Shown: one piece after another, positions 46,786 to 56,216 of the stretch
How positions within the stretch are numbered: position 1 is the first letter of the stretch
Layout: every line of letters starts with the position of its first letter
Origin: REEB95 sp963810055
GTDB lineage: Bacteria > Pseudomonadota > Alphaproteobacteria > ATCC43930 > CGMCC-115725
DNA length: 64,000 nt
Direction of reading: 5' to 3'
Assembly (NCBI GenBank): GCA_963810055.1
Contig: CAWEME010000004.1
Span: 62,001 to 126,000 of the forward strand
Notes under the pieces: generated by a model
Database searches by the model: none
What the model was told of the DNA's origin: nothing
What the model saw: only the letters and a program-made list of their open reading frames with translations
Made by a program: the position numbers and the translations under genes

Positions 46786-47358
46786 ATGTCACGTTCCTTC
46801 CTTGCGAGTCATGCCGGTCCGGCCCGGAATGCGGGTTTGCGCGCCTGCGACCATCCCGGTTGCGCCGCGACCGGCGAGTTCCGCGCGCCGCGCTCGCGCG
46901 CCGCGCTCAACCAGTTCTACTGGTTTTGCCTCGACCATGTGCGCGCCTACAACGCCGCCTGGAATTACTACGCCGGCATGAGCATGGACGAGATCGAGCA
47001 GGAGATCCGCCACGACACGGTGTGGCAGCGCCCCACCTGGCCCTTCGGCACCCGGCTTTACCGCTATGCCGCCCGTTTCAAGGACAGCGGCCTGTTCGGC
47101 TTCGAGGAAGAGCCGGAGCCGGGGCGGGACGGGAACGGCGCCAAGCGCCACCATCATCCGGCCTCGCCCGAGGCCCGGGCGCTGGCGGTGTTCAATCTCG
47201 AGCCGCCGGTGAGCCTGCCGGGCCTGAAGACGCGTTACAAGGAACTGGTCAAGCTCAACCATCCCGACTCGCATGGCGGCGACAAGGACGCCGAAGAACG
47301 GCTCAAGGTCATCAACCAAGCCTATGCCACGCTCAAGGCCTGTTACGCCTCCACCTGA
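46786..47358 (+). CDS. J-domain protein (DnaJ family, C-terminal J domain)
   Basis: 190 aa. The N-terminal part has two Cys pairs in an alphaproteobacteria-specific region (ACDHPGCAATGEFRAPRSR; YWFCLDHVRAYN). The J domain is at the C-terminus (from about 135), with LKTRYKELVKLNHPDSHGG carrying HPD. It should stimulate DnaK. It starts at MSRSFLASHAG; an in-frame ATG 39 nt upstream is possible. It is followed by cobS. Confidence 0.88.
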   Translation: MSRSFLASHAGPARNAGLRACDHPGCAATGEFRAPRSRAALNQFYWFCLDHVRAYNAAWNYYAGMSMDEIEQEIRHDTVWQRPTWPFGTRLYRYAARFKDSGLFGFEEEPEPGRDGNGAKRHHHPASPEARALAVFNLEPPVSLPGLKTRYKELVKLNHPDSHGGDKDAEERLKVINQAYATLKACYAST

Positions 47359-47398
47359 TTTTCTCCCCGTTTCACGAGGTCCGACAAGCAGCACGCCC

Positions 47399-48400
47399 AT
47401 GACACCGACACAAAACACCGTTTCTCCCGCCGATCAGATCGACCAGCCCGACATCACGGTCTCGGTCCGGCAGACCTTCGGCATCGATTCCGACATGCAG
47501 GTCCCGGCCTTCTCGCGGCCGAGCGACCACGTGCCCGATCTCGACGAGGCCTATCGCTTCGACCGCGACACCACGCTGGCGATCCTGGCGGGCTTCGCCT
47601 TCAACCGGCGCGTGCTGATCCAGGGCTATCACGGCACCGGCAAGTCGACGCATATCGAGCAGGTCGCCGCGCGGCTCAACTGGCCCTGCATCCGCGTCAA
47701 TCTGGACAGCCATATCAGCCGCATCGACCTCGTCGGCAAGGACGCGATCGTGCTGCGCGACGGCATGCAGGTGACGGAATTCCGCGAAGGCCTGCTGCCC
47801 TGGGCGTTGCAGCATCCGACCGCGCTGGTGTTCGACGAATACGACGCCGGCCGCCCGGACGTGATGTTCGTCATCCAGCGCGTGCTTGAAGTCGACGGCA
47901 AGCTGACGCTCTTGGACCAGAACCGCGTCATCCGCCCGCATCCCGCCTTCCGGCTCTTCGCCACCGCCAATACCGTGGGCCTGGGCGACACCACCGGCCT
48001 CTATCACGGCACGCAGCAGATCAACCAGGGCCAGATGGACCGCTGGAACATCGTCGCCACGCTCAACTACCTGCCGCATGACGCCGAGGTCGATATCGTG
48101 CTGGCCAAGGCGCCGTCCTACGATAACGAGGAAGGCCGCCGCCAGGTTCACGCCATGGTGGCGCTGGCCGAATTGACCCGCGCCGGTTTCATCGCCGGCG
48201 ACATCTCGACCGTGATGTCGCCGCGCACGGTCATCACCTGGGCCGAGAACAACCGCATCTTCAACGATCTCGCTTTCGCCTTCCGCACCACCTTCCTCAA
48301 CAAATGCGACGAGGTGGAACGCGCCACCGTGGCCGAATACTACCAGCGCTGCATGGGAAGCGAGCTCAAGGAAACCGGAATCCGCACCAATACCGCCTGA
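47399..48400 (+). CDS. cobS: Cobaltochelatase subunit CobS
   Basis: 333-aa MoxR-type AAA ATPase. QTFGIDSDMQVPAFSRPSDH is CobS-specific. Walker A is GYHGTGKSTH and Walker B is ALVFDEYDAG. FATANTVGLGDTTGLYHGT is the pre-sensor region. With CobT and CobN it inserts cobalt into hydrogenobyrinate a,c-diamide in the aerobic cobalamin pathway. The same fold is found in generic AAA/VWA pairs, but the match to CobS is specific. Confidence 0.94.
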   Translation: MTPTQNTVSPADQIDQPDITVSVRQTFGIDSDMQVPAFSRPSDHVPDLDEAYRFDRDTTLAILAGFAFNRRVLIQGYHGTGKSTHIEQVAARLNWPCIRVNLDSHISRIDLVGKDAIVLRDGMQVTEFREGLLPWALQHPTALVFDEYDAGRPDVMFVIQRVLEVDGKLTLLDQNRVIRPHPAFRLFATANTVGLGDTTGLYHGTQQINQGQMDRWNIVATLNYLPHDAEVDIVLAKAPSYDNEEGRRQVHAMVALAELTRAGFIAGDISTVMSPRTVITWAENNRIFNDLAFAFRTTFLNKCDEVERATVAEYYQRCMGSELKETGIRTNTA

Positions 48401-48417
48401 GGCGGTAGGGCCCCGTC

Positions 48418-50299
48418 ATGCCGGACAGCGAATCACCCGTCGAAGTCTTCAAGCGCGCCACCGCGGCGACGTTGCGCGCCATATCCGAGCGCGCCGACGT
48501 TCAGGTCACCTACGGGGCCGAGCCGCCGGGCTCCTCGGGCACGCGGGTGCGCCTGCCGTTGCCGGCGCGCGACCTGTCCGAGAAAGAAGCCGCCCCGGTG
48601 CGGGGCGCGGCCGACGCCATCGCGCTCAAGCTGCGCTATCACGACACCGCCGTTCATTCCCGCCGCGCGCCCCAGGGCGAAACCGCGCGCAGCATCTTCG
48701 AAGGCGTCGAGCAGGCCCGGGTCGAGGCGCTGGGATCGCGGCGCATGGCGGGCGTGGCCGGGAACCTCGCCGCCATGCTCGACGAGCGTTACCGCCGCCA
48801 GGGCTTCGAGCACATCGCCGAGCGCAACGACGTGACTTTGGCCGAGGCGATCCGTCTCCTGGTGCGCGAAACCCTGACCGGCGCCCCGCCGCCGCCCGCC
48901 GCCCGCCAGGTGGCCGAGTTGTGGCGCCCCTATCTCGAAGGCAAGGTGGCGCGCGATCTGCTGGAATTGCAGAAGAACGTCGCCGACCAGGCGGCCTACG
49001 CCAAGACCGCGCGCCAGCTGATCCACGATCTCGACCTCGATCTCGGCGAGGCCGAGGAGGAGGAAACCGGGGAGAAGTCCGAGGACGACAGCGACAAGAT
49101 CGAGGAAGGCGACAGCGAGAACCAGGACGGCGAGGGGACGAGCTCGGGCGCGCAGGGCGCGCTCGAAGGCGGATCGCCCGACCAGGAGAAAGAGGACGGC
49201 GACGCCGCGGGCGCCGAAGAGGTCGAGGGCGAGGCCATGCCGGGTTCCGGCGACGAGGATCCCGGCCGGCCGGGGCGGCCCGGTTTGCTGCCGCGAAACC
49301 GGGGCGCCAACGACGATCCCGCGATCTACCGCGCCTTCACCACCGAATGCGACGAAGTGGTCGAGGCGGCGAACCTGTGCGACGCCGACGAGCTGACGCG
49401 GCTCAGGGGCTTGCTCGACCAGCAGCTGGCGCATCTGCAAAGCATCATCGCGCGCCTCGCCAACCGCCTGCAGCGGCGGCTTTTGGCCAAGCAGGCGCGG
49501 TCGTGGGAATTCGATCTCGAGGAAGGGCATGCTGGATTCGGCCCGGCTCGACCGCGTCGTCACCAACCCGGTCTATCCCTTGAGCTACAAGCGCGAGAAG
49601 GAAACCGCGTTCCGCGACACGGTGGTGACGCTGCTCATCGATAATTCCGGTTCCATGAGGGGCCGGCCGATCACCGTGGCGGCGATGAGCGCCGACATCC
49701 TGGCGCGCACGCTGGAGCGTTGCGGCGTCAAGGTCGAGATCCTGGGCTTCACCACCCGCGCCTGGAAAGGCGGCCAGTCGCGCGAGCGCTGGATCGCTGC
49801 CGGCAAGCCGGCGAACCCGGGGCGGCTGAACGACCTTCGCCACATCGTCTACAAATCGGCGGACGAGCCGTGGCGCCGCGCGCGCAAGAGCCTGGGCCTG
49901 ATGCTGCGCGAGGGCATCCTCAAGGAGAACATCGACGGCGAGGCGCTGCTCTGGGCGCATGAGCGCCTGATCGGCCGGCCGGAGCAGCGCAAGATCCTGA
50001 TGGTGATTTCCGACGGCGCGCCGGTCGACGATTCGACGCTGTCGGTCAATCCCGGGAATTATCTCGAACGCCATCTGCGCGAGGTGATCGCGCGCATCGA
50101 AAAGACCTCGCCGGTGGAATTGACGGCCATCGGCATCGGCCACGACGTGACGCGCTATTACCGCCGCGCCGTCACCATCGTCGACGCCGAGCAGCTGGGC
50201 GGCACCATGCTGGAACGCCTGGCGGAACTCTTCGACGAGGACGCGCCGACCCGGAATATGCCGACCCGCCGCGGGCCGAAGCTGCGCGCCGCCGGCTAA
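48418..50299 (+). CDS. cobT: Cobaltochelatase subunit CobT (one frameshift)
   Basis: About 627 aa. The N-terminal helical domain (EVFKRATAATLRAISERADV) leads to a long acidic linker (about 205-290, Glu/Asp/Gly-rich) and a C-terminal VWA domain with the MIDAS motif LLIDNSGSMRGRP. At 49529 an extra A changes EEGLLDSARL into EEGHAGFGP; correcting it joins both halves. It lies 17 bp after cobS. cobN is not in the window. Confidence 0.92.
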
Positions 50300-50329
50300 T
50301 CCTTTGGTGGCCTAAGCCTTATCTGTGAA

Positions 50330-50896
50330 TTATTCGCCCGGCTTGTCGCCGGCGATGCCGCGGCTTTTTTGCGCCGTCTGGCCCAGTACCGTGGCCAGGT
50401 TTTGCCAGCCATAGGCGATCGCCTCGATCGGCTGGCCCGCGACCGGGATCGGGCGGTGCATCACCTGCTTGCCGCCCAGGCGTTCGTAGAAATACCGCGC
50501 CGGATTGCCGCGCACCACCCAGACCAGGGCCGAGCGGTGGCCGCCATCCTCGAGCCGGGTGAACAGCGCGCGCAGCAAGTCGCGCCCCAAGCCGCGGTTT
50601 TGCAGATCGGGCAGCACGTAAAGCGTGTAAACCTCGCCGCTGTAATCGACCGCGCTGTCGCGCTGCGTGCCGCAATTGCCGAAGCCGACCACGCCCAATC
50701 CGGGATGTTCCGCCACCCAGACATCCTCGGGGCGGTGGCGCAGGAAGCTCGCCCAGGACGGGACTTGGCGCCGCTCGGACATGTTGAGCAGCACCCGGTC
50801 CGGCAACATGCCGGCATAGGTCGCGCGCCAGGTCTCGATCTCGATTTTCGCGATCGCCTGGGCGTCTTCGAGCCGCGCCTGACGGACGACGCTCAT
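50330..50896 (-). CDS. GNAT family N-acetyltransferase
   Basis: 188 aa. VRQARLEDAQAIAKIEIETW is the GNAT N-terminal pattern, and LYVLPDLQNRGLGRDLLRAL is motif A with the acetyl-CoA pyrophosphate loop QNRGLG. NPARYFYERLGGKQV is motif B. It is related to the RimI/PA4866-like group; the substrate is unknown. It converges on cobT. Confidence 0.88.
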   Translation of the reverse strand: MSVVRQARLEDAQAIAKIEIETWRATYAGMLPDRVLLNMSERRQVPSWASFLRHRPEDVWVAEHPGLGVVGFGNCGTQRDSAVDYSGEVYTLYVLPDLQNRGLGRDLLRALFTRLEDGGHRSALVWVVRGNPARYFYERLGGKQVMHRPIPVAGQPIEAIAYGWQNLATVLGQTAQKSRGIAGDKPGE

Positions 50897-51084
50897 GCCG
50901 CCTCTCCCTCACCCCTCTCAAGGGCCGGAGACCATCATAAACCGTTAACGCGGCGGCTTTCGAGCGATTTTGCGTATTTCGAAGGCGGATTCGCCGTCAA
51001 ATCGCGCGGCAGGGCCGTAACATTCCTTTACAAAACCGGCTCGCCGGGATTGGCAGAGCGAGATGCCTTGGCTATGTTGCTTCC

Positions 51085-51630
51085 ATGCAACGCCAGCTTC
51101 GCGGGCTCGCCGTTCTGGCCTGTCTCGCCGCCGTCTGTCCCGCCTGGGCGCAGACCCCGCCCGACCAGCCGCCGCCGGCGGCCGGCCCCAGCGCGATCGG
51201 CGGGGCCAAGGGCTGGACGGCCTATAGCTTTGCCGAAAAGGGCGGCAAGACCTGCTACCTGGCCGGCCATCCGGCCAAGACCCTGCCTTCCGGCGTCGCG
51301 CGCGGCCGGGTCGACGCGGTGATCGCCCATCGCCTGGCCGACAAGGCCTACAACGTGGTTACCTTCGATCTGGGCTACGCCGCCAAGGACGGTTCCAAGG
51401 CCGAACTCGTGATCGACGGCAAGAAATACCAGCTTTTCATCGAGAAGAACGCGGCCTGGTCGCCCGATTCGCCGACCGACAAGGCGATCACCGAGGCGAT
51501 GGCCCGGGGCAAGAGCGCGGTTTTGAAAGCGGCCTCGGCGCGCGGCGTCGCCACCACCGACACCTACGCGCTCGACGGCTTCTCGGTGGCTTTGGAAGCG
51601 ATCGATAAGGCCTGCAACTACAAGCGGTAA
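51085..51630 (+). CDS. Invasion-associated locus B (IalB)-like exported protein
   Basis: 181 aa. A signal peptide (LRGLAVLACLAAVCPAWA-Q) and a Pro-rich linker are followed by the IalB fold: KTCYLAGHPAKTLPSGVARG, FDLGYAAKDGSKAELVIDGK and DTYALDGFSVALEAIDKACN. The Cys pair (KTCY, KACN) is conserved. The family is widespread in non-pathogenic alphaproteobacteria, so the name does not imply virulence. Confidence 0.82.
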   Translation: MQRQLRGLAVLACLAAVCPAWAQTPPDQPPPAAGPSAIGGAKGWTAYSFAEKGGKTCYLAGHPAKTLPSGVARGRVDAVIAHRLADKAYNVVTFDLGYAAKDGSKAELVIDGKKYQLFIEKNAAWSPDSPTDKAITEAMARGKSAVLKAASARGVATTDTYALDGFSVALEAIDKACNYKR

Positions 51631-51679
51631 GCCGACAAGACCTGTAACGACAAGCGATAGCGCCTATATTCTCCCTATC

Positions 51680-52783
51680 ATGAGCACGCTCAAAAATTTG
51701 GTGGGCCTCTCGCGCGAGGAGCTCGCGGCCGAGATGAAGGCGATGGGCGCCGAGCCCTTCCGCGCGCGCCAGCTCTGGCACTGGATCTATCACCGCGGAT
51801 CGCGGGATTTCGCGTCCATGACCACGCTGTCGAAGAAATTCCGCGAACAGCTGGCCGAACGCTACGCCGTTTCGCGGCCGGTGACGTCGCGGGCGCAAGC
51901 CTCGGCCGACGGCACGCGCAAATGGCTTTTGGCCTTCGCCGACGGGCAGGAGGCCGAATGCGTGCATATTCCCGAGGAGGATCGCGGCACGCTGTGCGTC
52001 TCCTCGCAGGTCGGCTGCACCCTCACCTGCAAGTTCTGTCACACCGGCACGCAGAAGCTGGTGCGCAACCTCGACGCAGCCGAGATCGTCGGCCAGATCA
52101 TGGTGGCGCGCGACGATCTGGGCGAATGGCCTTCGCCCCAGGACGACCGCCAGCTCACCAACATCGTGCTCATGGGCATGGGCGAGCCGCTCTACAATTA
52201 CGACAACGTCGCCAAGGCGGTCAAAATCGCCATGGACCACGAAGGCCTGTCGGTTTCGAAGCGCAAGATCACGCTGTCGACCGCCGGGGTGGCGCCGATG
52301 ATCGAGCGGGTGGGGCAGGAGCTCGCGGTCAACCTGGCGATCTCGCTCCACGCCGTGACCGACGAATTGCGCGACAATCTCGTGCCGCTCAACAAGAAAT
52401 ATCCGCTCGCGGAATTGCTCGATGCCTGCCGCAAATATCCGAGTTCGAGCAACGCGCGGCGCATCACCTTCGAATACGTGATGCTGAAGGGCGTCAACGA
52501 CAGCCCGGCCGAGGCGCGCGCGCTGGTGCAGCTGCTCGCCGGCATCCCGGCCAAGGTCAATCTCATCCCGTTCAACCCGTGGCCGGGGGCGCCTTTTGAA
52601 TGCTCGACCGAGGGGGCGATTACCGCCTTCGGCGACATCGTCAACGAAGCGGGCTATGCCTCGCCGGTCCGGACGCCGCGCGGCCGCGACATCCTCGCCG
52701 CCTGCGGCCAGCTCAAATCGGCCTCGGTCAAGCTCAGGGCGAGCGAGCGCGCGAAACAGCAGGCGGAAGCGGGTTCGGCCTGA
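51680..52783 (+). CDS. rlmN: Dual-specificity 23S rRNA A2503 / tRNA A37 methyltransferase RlmN
   Basis: 367-aa radical SAM enzyme. The 4Fe-4S ligands are Cys113, Cys117 and Cys120 (CTLTCKFC). MGMGEPLYNYDNVAKAVKI is the SAM-binding GEP motif. The catalytic Cys pair is completed by the C-terminal Cys in ILAACGQLK. It methylates C2 of adenine. Upstream is the IalB-like gene; tRNA-Met follows after 50 bp. Confidence 0.95.
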   Translation: MSTLKNLVGLSREELAAEMKAMGAEPFRARQLWHWIYHRGSRDFASMTTLSKKFREQLAERYAVSRPVTSRAQASADGTRKWLLAFADGQEAECVHIPEEDRGTLCVSSQVGCTLTCKFCHTGTQKLVRNLDAAEIVGQIMVARDDLGEWPSPQDDRQLTNIVLMGMGEPLYNYDNVAKAVKIAMDHEGLSVSKRKITLSTAGVAPMIERVGQELAVNLAISLHAVTDELRDNLVPLNKKYPLAELLDACRKYPSSSNARRITFEYVMLKGVNDSPAEARALVQLLAGIPAKVNLIPFNPWPGAPFECSTEGAITAFGDIVNEAGYASPVRTPRGRDILAACGQLKSASVKLRASERAKQQAEAGSA

Positions 52784-52833
52784 ACCCCTTCGCTTGACGG
52801 CAAGCACCGCGCTATCTATATCCGGCCCACGGT

Positions 52834-52910
52834 GGCGGGGTAGCTCAGTTGGTTAGAGCAAGGGAATCATAATCCCGAGGTCGGGGGTTCAAATCCCTCC
52901 CCCGCTACCA
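52834..52910 (+). tRNA. tRNA-Met (CAT), elongator type
   Basis: A 77-nt cloverleaf with encoded CCA. The acceptor stem is GGCGGGG/CCCCGCT (first pair G-U), the D arm GCTC...GAGC, the anticodon loop ATCATAA with CAT at the anticodon, and the T arm GGGGGTTCAAATCCCTC. The outermost anticodon-stem pair is A-G. The sequence follows the elongator tRNA-Met of alphaproteobacteria rather than the initiator, which would start with an unpaired C and carry three GC pairs. A CAT-anticodon tRNA-Ile cannot be fully excluded. Confidence 0.92.
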
Positions 52911-52929
52911 GTTTTTCCCGCAACGAAAT

Positions 52930-55164
52930 CTACTGAAACGGCTCGGCGCGCTTGAGCAGTTCTTCCAGGCCCGGCTCGTTCGGGTTCTTCGGCTTGCCCG
53001 GATGGATGACGGCCACCTGGCAGCTCTCCGCGGCCTCGACCAGCTGCGCGTAGGTGCCGGCGTTGATGTCGGCGATGTAGGCCTGCTTGTTGCCGTCGTA
53101 GGCGAACATCTTGTTGTTGATCTGGGTGCATTCGTTGCAGGTCGAGCACCGCGCGCGTCTCGATATAGGCTTCGTCGGGCGAGCGTTCCGGCTCCTGCTT
53201 CCGCCGGCGCGCTCGCCGCTTCCGGCGCCGCCGCCGCGGCCGGCTTGGCCAAGCAGCCGGCGCGGCTGCTACCGGCGCCGCCGCCGCATGCTTCTCGGCT
53301 TCCTGCCGCATGCGCTCTTCCCAAGCCTTCTTCTCGCGCGCGAGCAGCTTTTCGGCGTGCGAATTGTGCACCCCGCCCAGCTCCTGCAGGCTGTGCCACA
53401 TCTCGCGGCAGCGGCGCGCCTCGCGGATCAGCCTTTCGTCGACGATCACCTTCTGCAGCACGTTGTGGCCGTCGACCATCAGCAGGCTGGGCACCTTGTC
53501 CGGCAGGCCCTTGCGTTCGCGCGTCAGCGATTCGTCCACCGGGATCAGGCTGCCGTTCCATTTCGCGCGCGGAACCCGCGCCAGATGCCGGGCGTAACGG
53601 CGGTCGCTGGCGACGAAATCGACCAGGGTGAAAGGCCAGCTCCTCCGACACGCTCTGGTGCTGCTTCGTCCTCGTAGGAAAAACTCTGGATCGGCCAATC
53701 GAGCTCCGTCTGCGAATTGGCGTCGAGGAAGAAACGCGACGCCCAATCCGCGCCCGATGAGGGATCGTAGGTGAAGGCCGGGAAGGCGCGCGATTCCATC
53801 GCCGCCGCCGCCATCAGATAGGGCGGCAGGCCGGAAGCTTGCGCGCTCGCGCCCGAAAACACGCTGAACAGCGCGGGCCCGCGATAAGCCAGCCCGCGCA
53901 GCAGGCGTTCGCGGAACTGGAACAGGTTCGAGCTGCTCGATTGCAGCACATAGACCTGGTTGAGGCCGATCGCCATGTTGGCGATCTGACGGCTGCGCAG
54001 GCCGGTGGTGAGGCTGCCTTCGCTATCCGGCGCCTCACCGAGGATGTCGTCGATCTGGAACAGCACCTTGATCGGCAGGCTCGAGGACAGGATTTCCATC
54101 AGCTGGGCATGCTCGTTCGCCTGCAATTTCCCGGCGTTGACGCAGACTAGGTAGTCGGGGAACGGCGCCAAATCCTGCGGGTCGAGCCCGTTGGCGCCGA
54201 ACTGCTCGAACAAGGCGTCGTGCTTCGATTCGTCGTACTGGCCGTCGATCTCCAGCTCGGCGACGGATATCGCCTTGGCGAGTTCGGTCAGCTTGGGCAA
54301 ACGCTCGCGGAAAGCCTGGAGCGCGTCGGCGCAGCTCTCGAACACGAAGCTATAAGGCTTCGCGGCGCCGGCGCGTTTCGCCGGCGCGGCCGGGGCAGTG
54401 GCGGGAAAGAACTGCTGCTTGCCCAGGACGTCGAGCAGTCGGCGAATCCGCTTGCGCCGGCTTTCGGGAAACTCGTCCTTGGGCAGGGCCTTGGCGAGCA
54501 GGCGCGACATGGCGTCGAAATCGAACGCGTCGCCGAAGCCGGTCCCGACCGCCGCCTTCAGGTGCTTGGCGCTGTGCCCCGCTTCGGAGCGTTCCTCATA
54601 AGCCTTGAAGATGTCCGACAGTTTCAGCACCAGCCGGTCGAGATTCTGGCGGAATATTTCGGCTTTCTGCTTCTGCACCGCGGTCCAGGCGTGGCGCAGC
54701 AGGCGCGCGGGCAAATCCTGGTCGCAATCCGCCACCTCGCCGTCGAACTTGATCGCGGCGCGGACGCGCCGCAGGCTGTCGGCGAAGGATTTGTCCGCGC
54801 CCTTGGTCAGCTTGGCCGCCGCCTTGTCCCACAGAGCGGATAACGGCCCGGCAACGCCGCCGGCGGCCAGAGCGCGAATCTCCTGCTCCAGGCGCAGCGC
54901 ATGGTTGCGGATGCGCTCGCCCTCGGCGCCCGACGCGGCGGTTTTGAGGGCGTTGTCGAAAACACCCGACAGCGACTGCGCGAACTGCGCATCGGCGCGG
55001 CCCGGGACCAGCACCAGCGGATAATCGTAACGCAGCCGGGACAGCTCCCGGTAGCCGGCGAACAGGGCCGGGCGCAGGCCCAGCCCCTCGACCGCGTCCA
55101 GATGTTCGTCCGGCCGCCGCCCGGTCAGGAAAAAAGCGACTTGCGCTTGGGTATCCGCGTCCAT
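52930..55164 (-). CDS. Large ferredoxin-containing partner of the 2-oxoacid oxidoreductase (three or more frameshifts)
   Basis: About 740 aa when repaired. The N-terminal 430 residues (MDADTQAQVAFFLTGRRPDE) are not recognised. A middle part (YLMAAAAMESRAFPAFTYDP and on to FFLDANSQTELDWPIQSF) resembles a segment of NifJ-type pyruvate:ferredoxin oxidoreductase. A helical stretch, an Ala/Pro linker and a C-terminal 4Fe-4S module (ARCSTCNECTQ with a later SCQVAVIHPGKP) follow. Frame breaks by one extra base lie at 53657-53658, 53631-53633 and near 53155, with probably two more in the linker near 53200-53270. It is last in the kor operon, 45 bp after korB, and likely an electron-transfer or assembly subunit. 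Confidence 0.65.
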
Positions 55165-55209
55165 GTCCTGGTCAACCTGCCTTACTCTTTTGCCTTCGAT
55201 GACGGCGGC

Positions 55210-56196
55210 TTACGCCACCTTTTGCTCCGCTCCTTGCGGCCAGATCGTGTACTTGTCGAGTTCCGCATCGAGCCCCGTCCGCGTCTGCTCGGCCGTGTGC
55301 AAGCTGCGGGAAATCCGCAAATCCTCGTAACAGGGCACCGTCTCATCGCGATACAGGATCCCGACCGGGATGATGTCGCGGCTGGAGGCGATTTCGCGCG
55401 CCCGGTTGATGTCCGACGGGTCGTGCTGCAGCTGGTTCTTGTAGACCTTCGCCAGGCTCGAACTGAGCTGCAGGCCGTTCGCGTGATTGAGCAGCTGCAC
55501 CTTGTTGGGGTCGTGCAGCCAGGGATCGAACGCCTTCGGCAGCCACTCCGGACAGCGCTGGATGATGCGGACGAAGGACAGCCCCTTGTGGTGGTAGGCC
55601 GCCTTGACGATGTCGAACAGGACCTCCGGGATCCAGTCGGCCGCTTGGGCGACGAACGAGACGTTCTGGACGCCGAGCGTGACCGTCAGGGGATTCAAGG
55701 CCTCGAGATAGCTGCCGCGCGGGGTGGTGTTGCTCTTGGTGCCGATGGGCGAGGTCGGCGACGCCTGTTTCTTGGTCAGGCCGTAAATCTGGTTGTCGTG
55801 CAGGAACACCGTGAGGTTCATGTTGTAGCGGATGGCGTGAATCCAGTGCGCGGCGCCGATGCTGCAGCAATCGCCGTCGCCGGTGTTGACGAACACGGTG
55901 AGGTCGGGACGCGCCATCTTCACGCCTTCGGCGACCGGCAGCGCCCGCCCGTGGATGCCGTGGAAGCCGTAGGTCTTCATGTAATGCGGAAAGCGGCTGG
56001 AGCAGCCGATCCCGGACACGAACACGGTCTTCTCCGGCCGCAACGCCTCGTCGCGGCACAGCCGCTGCACCGCCGCCAGGATGGCGTTGTCGCCGCAGCC
56101 CGTGCACCAGCGCGGCACGCCGCCCTGGTAATCCTCCAATTCGAAGTGCTCGTCGTGCATCTGCAGCAGGCACTCGGTCGCGGACATCATGTTCAT
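55210..56196 (-). CDS. korB: 2-oxoacid:ferredoxin oxidoreductase subunit beta (KorB-like)
   Basis: 328-aa thiamine-diphosphate subunit. RWCTGCGDNAILAAVQRL and GIGCSSRFPHYM carry the cluster Cys residues. The TPP/Mg motif runs from VFVNTGDGDCCSIGAAHWIH to VFLHDNQIYGLTKKQASPTS. With KorA it oxidatively decarboxylates a 2-oxoacid (2-oxoglutarate or pyruvate; not decided by sequence) to acyl-CoA, reducing ferredoxin. The start is taken at MNMMSATECLL with GGAAAGG upstream; the next two Met codons are alternatives. The gene starts 20 bp after the korA stop. Confidence 0.9.
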   Translation of the reverse strand: MNMMSATECLLQMHDEHFELEDYQGGVPRWCTGCGDNAILAAVQRLCRDEALRPEKTVFVSGIGCSSRFPHYMKTYGFHGIHGRALPVAEGVKMARPDLTVFVNTGDGDCCSIGAAHWIHAIRYNMNLTVFLHDNQIYGLTKKQASPTSPIGTKSNTTPRGSYLEALNPLTVTLGVQNVSFVAQAADWIPEVLFDIVKAAYHHKGLSFVRIIQRCPEWLPKAFDPWLHDPNKVQLLNHANGLQLSSSLAKVYKNQLQHDPSDINRAREIASSRDIIPVGILYRDETVPCYEDLRISRSLHTAEQTRTGLDAELDKYTIWPQGAEQKVA

Positions 56197-56216
56197 CACC
56201 TTTCCAAAACCGGCAT